From the NCBI GenBank assembly GCA_014843695.1, contig CM026391.1:36143711-36207710 (forward strand): a stretch of DNA of 64,000 nucleotides, given 5' to 3'. The translations under genes were made by a program, and so were the position numbers. Shown piece by piece: positions 58,302 to 64,000 of this stretch; position 1 is the first letter of the stretch, and each line of letters starts with the position of its first letter. The notes beneath the pieces were generated by a model, which saw only the letters and a program-made list of their open reading frames with translations, searched no databases and had not been told where the DNA came from. The stretch comes from Archivesica marissinica. Its lineage: Eukaryota; Mollusca; Bivalvia; Venerida; Vesicomyidae.

Positions 58302-59108
58302 TCAGTTATGGTATTCTATATTCAAATCATCGTATGCAGAATTATGTAGCATAAGCAAACACTCTCCATCTATAGTGATTAATTCAAGTTCGGAATTAGT
58401 TTTGTCATAGGTATTATCGGTATCATCCCCTATTACGACGGCGTCAATGTCGTCTGTAGCGTGTTCGAACTTTGACTTGGATAAGGTGCTATGAACTCCT
58501 TGTTCGTGTTCTACTATGTCACTCGCATTATTTTTGTTATCATTATCGGCATTTATCACATACTCCACTTTGAACAAAACGTCAGTGAGTTTATCGCTGT
58601 CTGTGTTATCCGTATGATGTGCAGCGTCAGCAGCAACTAAACATGTACCGTCCTCTTCGTTCTCGTCATTTCTAGAGGTGTCTGACACGTAACCCTTTGT
58701 TGGAGAACATTCACTATTCTCGGTTCCATCAGATGTAACAGGCTCCATATCTTCAATCAGAACACCATCTTTGACGCAGAAATCTTTTTTAAAACGTGCT
58801 ATATCGTCGAATACTTCGTCAGCCATGTATTTTCTGACATTCTCCCGGTATATGTCAAAGTCCTCGGGTCCAATATATGGGGATAATGGATCATCGAGAT
58901 TGGGATTATGCATTAAGAAGAGCAAGCCAAGTACGGTTCCTTCCAGTCCAAAGCTCCGGTTCCATACTCCGGTCGCTAGTAAATTCAAACATACGTTTGT
59001 TGAGTCTTTGTCATAGTACTCATTGGTTGGGTCAATATTTGGATGGTAAATGTCGGTATGGCACCAAATTATTGGGGGTATTTCGGGGTATCCGGCTGTC
59101 AACTTAAT
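58302..59108 (-). CDS. E2 conjugating-enzyme-like gene, exon 2
   Basis: Second coding exon, after acceptor TTTCAG|ATTAAG (59,109/59,108). It joins in phase 0 to the exon at 61,571-61,762, giving a 332-residue protein. E2 signatures in spliced numbering: GYPEIPP 70-76, HPN 86-88 and the putative catalytic Cys104 in VCLNLL. Then W, and a helix block with LLFLMHNPNLDDPLS as in UBE2M/UBE2F- and UBE2-type folds. A seven- to eight-residue acidic insertion (EYYDKDS) precedes the active Cys. About 130 C-terminal residues form an acidic Asp/Asn/Ser-rich tail, probably disordered. Whether ubiquitin or NEDD8 is the partner cannot be told. Confidence 0.85.
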   Translation of the reverse strand: MKLTAGYPEIPPIIWCHTDIYHPNIDPTNEYYDKDSTNVCLNLLATGVWNRSFGLEGTVLGLLFLMHNPNLDDPLSPYIGPEDFDIYRENVRKYMADEVFDDIARFKKDFCVKDGVLIEDMEPVTSDGTENSECSPTKGYVSDTSRNDENEEDGTCLVAADAAHHTDNTDSDKLTDVLFKVEYVINADNDNKNNASDIVEHEQGVHSTLSKSKFEHATDDIDAVVIGDDTDNTYDKTNSELELITIDGECLLMLHNSAYDDLNIEYHN

Positions 59109-59226
59109 CTGAAATATATAAATGATATATATGTAGCAGCTAGTAGCACAACCGTGACGTGTGTATATGCGCGGGAACTGTGCGTTTCTGTCACACGTAG
59201 AGACAGAACGTTTGCTTCGTCTTTAA

Positions 59227-59452
59227 CTCTTTCAGCGCCGAATAAATTCAGAACAAATGCAAACAACATAGATCCAGATCAGCGCGGCGTAACGCAGCGT
59301 CTGATCAGGATCCATGTTGTTTGCTATTCGGACAGGTGATTCAGCTCCATTGTCTGAAAAGCAATCAGGATATATATCCTGATCAGAGGCACGTTCTGTT
59401 ATGTCTGATCGTGTTCTCTGCTTCTTTGCAACGTCGCTTGGCGGTGAAAGAG
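59227..59452. mobile_element. TTAA-flanked MITE (piggyBac-like), 226 bp
   Basis: Flanked by TTAA at 59,223-59,226 and 59,453-59,456. Termini CTCTTTCAGCGCC and GGCGGTGAAAGAG are inverted repeats with one mismatch. Inside is a second long inverted repeat (AACAACATAGATCC / GGATCCATGTTGTT). No coding capacity. The TTAA target and size fit a piggyBac-type non-autonomous element. Confidence 0.87.
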
Positions 59453-59456
59453 TTAA

Positions 59457-59595
59457 TATGCTGATGTTGATGCTCGAGCCCCGCTGGAGCCGTTGCAATT
59501 GTGCCCTTAGGCAAGGCATTTAAATTCCACGTTGTCTCTTCTCTCTCCCTCGTGGCGATGGATTCCATCAGGAATGAGAGGTCTCGAAAGTGATT
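59457..59595 (-). mobile_element. SINE-like repeat (relative of 48,430-48,625)
   Basis: Its complement shares CTCATTCCTGATGGAATCCA, CACGAGGGAGAGAGAAGAG and CCTAAGGGCAC with 48,440-48,520. It abuts the MITE, whose TTAA target lies at its edge. Confidence 0.55.
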
Positions 59596-60239
59596 AATAT
59601 AAGTTGTAAGAACTTGTTTCGCAATCGAGCAAAAATAAATTTGTATAAACTAAGATGCTAGACACAAACTGTTCTGTGTTATTCGGGGATTATATGGGCT
59701 TCTATTCTATATGGTTGTATATAAAATAGAACGTGTTGTTAACATAGTAATCTAACTGTTATATAATAGAATCCAATACCGCTGACATACGCATCAAAAA
59801 CTAATTGTGTGTAGCACTTGTGGATTTCTATGTTTTAAATCATGGATAACTGACATGTCGCCAGAAATGTAAATGAAGAAACGTATTAAACAGGTAATTC
59901 TATCGTTTTTCATAAATATAAAGACAGGGGCGTAGCTTGGCTGGAATCGATGTGTAGGCCAACGGAAAACTTAAGACGGGAGGGGGTCCGGGGTCGTCCC
60001 CAGGAAAACTATTTATAGCGTATATAATTTAATCCTGGCCTCCCGATTTTTGTTGCAGATTTGGCATTTTTATTTTTTCGATTTTTCGGGGGAAAGTTTA
60101 GGCCACGACCTATAGGAAGCTACGCCAATGACAGAAGTATTATAACAATACTAATACAATCAGAATGGTAAATAGACCATACCCGGCTCTTATACCGCAG
60201 CAGGTTAAAGGGAAACCTTAGGCAGAATTTATCTACAAT
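59596..60239. other. Intronic DNA, no further feature
   Basis: Only short AT-rich stretches and no gene. 59,930-60,130 has a segment (GGGGTCCGGGGTCGTCCCCA, AAGCTACGCC) reminiscent of a dispersed repeat, but no ends were found. Confidence 0.35.
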
Positions 60240-60254
60240 CTACGTGGAACTGTG

Positions 60255-61045
60255 AGTGCAATATTGTAATAAACATGAACATAATACTAAAATAAACATG
60301 AACATCGTGCTATAAATAAGTTAGGGTAATTTGTAAACATGAAACATTGTTTAAAATGGCTGCCAACATGAACATCGTGCTTTAAATAAAGCAGTTAGGG
60401 GAATTTGTAAACATGAAACATTGTTTAAAATGGCTGCCAACATGAACATCGTGCTGTAAATAAAGCAGTTAGGGGAATTTGTAAACATGAAACATTGCTT
60501 AAAATGGCTGCCAACATGAACATCGTGCTGTAAATAAAGCAGTTAGGGGAATTTGTAAACATGAAACATTGTTTAAAATGGCTGCCAACATGAACATCGT
60601 GCTGTAAATAAAGCAGTTAGGGGAATTTGTAAACATGAAACATTGCTTAAAATGGCTGCCAACATGAACATCGTGCTGTAAATAAAGCAGTTAGGGGAAT
60701 TTGTAAACATGAAACATTGCTTAAAATGGCTGCCAACATGAACATCGTGCTGTAAATAAAGCAGTTAGGGGAATTTGTAAACATGAAACATTGTTTAAAA
60801 TGGCTGCCAACATGAACATCGTGCTGTAAATAAAGCAGTTAGGGGAATTTGTAAACATGAAACATTGCTTAAAATGGCTGCCAACATGAACATCGTGCTG
60901 TAAATAAAGCAGTTAGGGGAATTTGTAAACATGAAACATTGTTTAAAATGGCTGCCAACATGAACATCGTGCTGTAAATAAAGCAGTTAGGGGAATTTGT
61001 AAACATGAAACATTGCTTAAAATGGCTGCCAACATGAACATCATA
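60255..61045. repeat. 74-bp minisatellite, about 10 copies
   Basis: Units AACATGAACATCGTGCTGTA + AATAAAGCAGTTAGGGGAAT + TTGTAAACATGAAACATTG(C/T) + TTAAAATGGCTGCC. The final T/C site alternates between neighbouring units, suggesting amplification of dimers. Confidence 0.96.
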
Positions 61046-61049
61046 TATA

Positions 61050-61213
61050 TATATGGTCATTCGTGTGGGAGGAAACCGGAGTACCCGGAGAAAACCCACC
61101 TGTCCGATCTGGCGACCACCGTACCACCTCAAATACTTCCCGGTCCGAGGATCGAGCCCGGGACGCATTGGTGAGAAAGGAGCGTGCTAACCACTGCGCT
61201 AATCGGACAGTTT
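61050..61213 (-). mobile_element. tRNA-Glu-like SINE, minus strand
   Basis: The complement starts GATTAGCGCAGTGGTTAGCA (A box), has TTCTCAC at the anticodon loop position and a B box GGGCTCGATCC, resembling tRNA-Glu. The body contains GTGGGAGGAAACCGGAGTAC and CCGGAGAAAACCC. A decayed copy lies at 1,751-1,830 and a head fragment at 62,692-62,716. Confidence 0.72.
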
Positions 61214-61570
61214 GTATTTGAGGTTATAAACCTATCATAGCTTCTAAGTTTACAGTGCGAACTGTGCGATATTCAAATTATTTCACAGTATTTTATGTTA
61301 TAGTGAGCTTTAATTTTCAAAATAATTATTAATTAGTTGCATGCATCTGGTTGATAGTCAAAATATATACATGTAAGTAAAGTTAATTAAATTAACTCTA
61401 CTTACATGTATTAAATTAACTCTACTTACATGTATTAAATTAATTAAATTAAATTAACTCAACTTATATGTATTAAATTAATTTAATTAAAGTAAGTTAG
61501 TTATGTAGTAGGCCTAGTTATGTCCAAACATATATATACTATATAGGCTATAATTGTATTAAACACATAC

Positions 61571-61762
61571 CTCAAACTTAAATGTTCCATTCTTGTACAA
61601 ACCAGAGTTTGGACGAAGAATCACATTAAACTGTTGCAGATTTCCGTCATCCCAGTCTATATCCGATATGGCCGCCTGTCCGTCCGTCAGTTTGCCCACT
61701 CGTTTCATAAGCCGATGGAAATGTTTTGCGGTCGAATACATCTTAACTGTGTATTTTATCAA
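61571..61762 (-). CDS. E2 conjugating-enzyme-like gene, exon 1
   Basis: First coding exon: 64 codons from ATG 61,762 (a second ATG is at codon 8), ending at donor GAG|GTATGT with phase 0. It encodes the N-terminal E2 helix and first strands (HFHRLMKRVGKL, then FNVILRPNSGLYKNGTFKFE), which continue directly as IKLTAGYPEIPP in exon 2. The GLYKNGTFKFE block is the usual strand 2-3 region of E2 folds. Confidence 0.82.
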
Positions 61763-62400
61763 CTAAAGTTTATCGGTTAAAGTGTGTAAAACTTAAGTTG
61801 TTCCAATGTTCATGTTCAATTTATTTCAAGAATAACGTTTATAAGTTGTTTTCTTTTATATATATCAGCCACCTACTTGTAATGGTTGTGAAACTATCGT
61901 TGCCATGGTGGGTATATAAAGCATAGTGTAATATTGTTTTTTCTGCACAGAAAACCAAGTGCGCAGTCTAGTAGTTTTCATTATTTATTTTTAGATTTCT
62001 ATATTTAGATATATGGATGGGTTTTCCAGTTCTAAACGTAGCCTATGTAATGTTGAATGTCTCTTTCAACGAATTTCATCATGTTTTAAACTATTTCTGA
62101 ACACAACTGTAATTTACATTATACTTGTGTAATATAGATATGATTGATAATGAAACATATACTTGTGATTAGGTTACAGTTTTATTGTCTTCTAACCTAT
62201 ATAGAACTGCTTGTGTGTTATGCTAGTTTTTTAGTTAGCTTAGCTACCGGCTGCCAATAAGAGCCCGACAGCTTACTTGGGGTCTGGACAAATAGTTTCG
62301 GGTTCAAAACCAAAAAACTAAACAAAACATGTTTTTAAGAACACTATGATACACTTGACACTATACATACACGTTTTTAGGCCATTCCAAGAATGACACA
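61763..62400. other. Upstream flank of the E2-like gene
   Basis: AT-rich DNA without a recognised gene. It probably includes the 5' leader and promoter of the minus-strand E2-like gene, but no clear TATA box or initiator could be assigned. Confidence 0.35.
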
Positions 62401-62419
62401 CCGTGTGTTTTTACGTTAT

Positions 62420-62690
62420 GTTATCGTCGCTATCGGTTGCCCATATGAGCGACGTCTCCTGAAGAGATTAGTAATTTTAGATTTTGCAGGATAGTACAAT
62501 GATACAGACAGAGACCCATTCCAGAGTCTCCTCTGGTTCTTTTACGTGGACGGTGTAGAGCACCGACACGAGACCTCGGTTTAACGTCCCATCTGAAAGA
62601 CTGTTAATTGTATTAGGGTCAGACGGGGGATCGAACCTGCGATCCCTGGATTACCAGTCCAGCATGTTACCACTGGACTACAGATCCGTC
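62420..62690 (-). mobile_element. tRNA-Thr-like SINE, minus strand
   Basis: Full-length relative of the copies at 46,759-47,262 and 56,405-56,636. It carries the tRNA-Thr-like head (complement of 62,620-62,690), the shared body (CCAGAGTCTCCTCTGGTTCT) and the 3' end with TATCGTCGCTATCGGTTGCC. Confidence 0.86.
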
Positions 62691-62691
62691 T

Positions 62692-62716
62692 GTGAACCAC
62701 TGCGCTAATCGGACAG
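62692..62716 (-). mobile_element. Head fragment of the tRNA-Glu-like SINE
   Basis: AACCACTGCGCTAATCGGAC is the complement of the tRNA-Glu-like A-box region found at 61,190-61,210. It directly abuts the tRNA-Thr SINE, so the latter either inserted into a Glu-type SINE or the two form a dimer. Confidence 0.6.
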
Positions 62717-62999
62717 CCAATATATAGCAGTTATTATACTATTACTCGTAAATTTGTGTATACCACACTTTGCCATAGGCAGCAGTCTTGCAAATTACCA
62801 GAACAACTTGTTTATTGTAAATAAGTGTGCCATGAAGTGACATGCGCTACTGATTGATTGTGCTGGTCACTGATCGGAATACACCGATTGTGATTACCAG
62901 AAGTGTGACCGTCTCCTTGACTAGTAGTCAGTGATACAATGAGTTAATCTAGTTATCTACTTATACTCAATAATATGCAATATAAGTAATAACTTAATG

Positions 63000-63125
63000 G
63001 TCACGGGTTCGGGCCACTCTCAGACCGCGTCTCTTATATGAACAAGTTGGCAGTTTCTTACGGAGGTTGGCTAAGTACTTGTTAAACGCTGGAGCCTGTC
63101 CAGGAAAGCTGCTGTATAGGTAAAC
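63000..63125 (+). mobile_element. Truncated tRNA-Ser-like SINE
   Basis: Matches the body of the SINE at 7,375-7,642 from the B box onward (GGTCACGGGTTCG, GTTGGCAGTTTCTTACGGAG, GCTGGAGCCTG). Both the 5' head and the 3' tail are missing. Confidence 0.82.
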
Positions 63126-63605
63126 TGTCACCGTCACTATTGTGGCAATATGTATAGTCAAGCAAGTTTAAAATTGACACCCCGTCAATATTGTGGCTAT
63201 ATATAAAGTCAAGCAAGTTTAAAATGGACACACAGTCACTATTGTGGCTATATATATAGTCAAGCAAGTTTATAATTGACACCCCGTCACTATTGTGGCT
63301 ATATATATAGTCAAGCAAGTTTAAAATGGACACACAGTCACTATTGTGGCTATATATAAAGTCAAGCAAGTTTAAAATGGACACCCCGTCAATATTGTGG
63401 CTATATATATATAGTCAAGCAAGTTTAAAATGGACACCCCGTCAATATTGTGGCTATATATATAGTCAAGCAAGTTTAAAATGGACACCCCGTCAATATT
63501 GTGGCTAAATATATAGTCAAGCAAGTTTAAAATGGACACCTCGTCAATATTGTGGCTTTATATATAGTCAAGCAAGTTTAAAATGGACACCTCGTCACTA
63601 TCAAT
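63126..63605. repeat. Minisatellite of about 50 bp, 9 copies
   Basis: Units TAGTCAAGCAAGTTTAAAAT + GGACACCCCGTCAATATTGT + GGCTATATATA, with GTCACTATT/GTCAATATT variants and a variable TA run. It begins exactly where the truncated SINE ends. Confidence 0.95.
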
Positions 63606-63667
63606 ACTATTATACTATATACTATATGTATTCACATCGGCTCGGTAAAAAACATTCTCTGCTTTTT

Positions 63668-64000
63668 AAATCACATAGTGCAGTGAGCGTAATGTACCGA
63701 CACTGTTCTACAGTAAACATAGTGCAGTGAGCGTAGTGTACCGACAGTCCTACAGTAAACATAGTGCAGTGAGCGTAGTGTACCGACACTGTCCTACAGT
63801 AAATATAGTGCAGTAATCGTAATGTACCGACATTGTCATACAGTAAACATAGTGCAGTGAGCGTAATGTACCGACACTGTCCTACAGTAAACATAGTGCA
63901 GTAATCGTAATGTACCGACACTGTCCTACAGTAAACATAGTGCAGTGAGCGTAGTGTACCGACAATGTCCTACAGTAAACATAGTGCAGTAATCGTAATG
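63668..64000. repeat. 44-bp minisatellite running off the window end
   Basis: Units ACATAGTGCAGTGAGCGTAG + TGTACCGACACTGTCCTACAG + TAA, about 8 copies, with GAGCGTAG/AATCGTAA variants. It continues past 64,000. Confidence 0.95.

Larger units (their letters stand above)
59109..61570 (-). other. Intron of the E2-like gene
   Basis: GTATGT donor at 61,570 and TTTCAG acceptor at 59,109. It contains a TTAA-flanked MITE, two SINE-like elements, a 74-bp minisatellite and an AT-rich TTAATTAAATTAAC-type repeat (61,375-61,500). Confidence 0.82.

Overview
The window is eukaryotic nuclear DNA from an invertebrate, most likely a mollusc such as a bivalve. I infer this from split genes with GT-AG introns, tRNA-derived SINEs, several non-LTR retrotransposons, TTAA- and TA-flanked MITEs, and a very large amount of minisatellite DNA. 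No database was available, so the species is not established. Position 20,915-21,914 is exactly 1,000 N, a conventional scaffold gap of unknown true size, so the two sides may not be adjacent.

Layout: 1-7,900 is non-coding, dominated by minisatellites with 60-bp, 30-bp and about 30-bp units and one SINE inserted with a visible target duplication. 7,901-10,629 is a LINE with an intact ORF1 and an endonuclease-bearing ORF2 that stops abruptly. 10,630-20,914 is the centre of interest: a compact, gene-dense, AT-rich virus-like element, cut off by the gap. It has a foldback left end, a two-paralog-plus-NADAR gene cluster, five small genes of unknown function, a double zinc-knuckle protein and a Maverick/Polinton-type protein-primed family B DNA polymerase. 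No capsid, ATPase, integrase or protease gene is recognisable in the part present.

The element's genes fall into two regulatory classes. Five small genes share a promoter made of a 10-bp AGGTCAATCC box (either orientation) exactly 10 bp from a TATAAA box. All five are followed by one to three 16-nt hairpins matching the metazoan histone-mRNA 3' stem-loop (GGCCCTTTTCAGGGCC and variants). The polymerase, zinc-knuckle and NADAR-cluster genes have other TATA promoters, and no such hairpin is seen after them (the polymerase 3' end is in the gap). This suggests the element borrows host S-phase, SLBP-dependent mRNA 3'-end processing for one gene class, possibly the late one. NADAR enzymes remove ADP-ribose from guanine. 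Clams make DNA-guanine ADP-ribosylating proteins (CARP-1 family), so a counter-defence role is a plausible inference.

21,915-64,000 is host DNA. It holds a two-exon E2 ubiquitin/NEDD8-conjugating-like gene (61,762-58,302, minus), a candidate multi-exon host gene of unknown function (36,248 to about 25,659, minus), and two copies of a LINE whose 3' tail is (GATA)n, one of which appears to have seeded a nearly 1-kb GATA array. There is also a degenerate third LINE, three or more SINE families with nested insertions, a TTAA-flanked MITE, a TA-flanked MITE and more than ten minisatellites. Most long open frames in 21,915-64,000 are frames through tandem repeats and are not genes.
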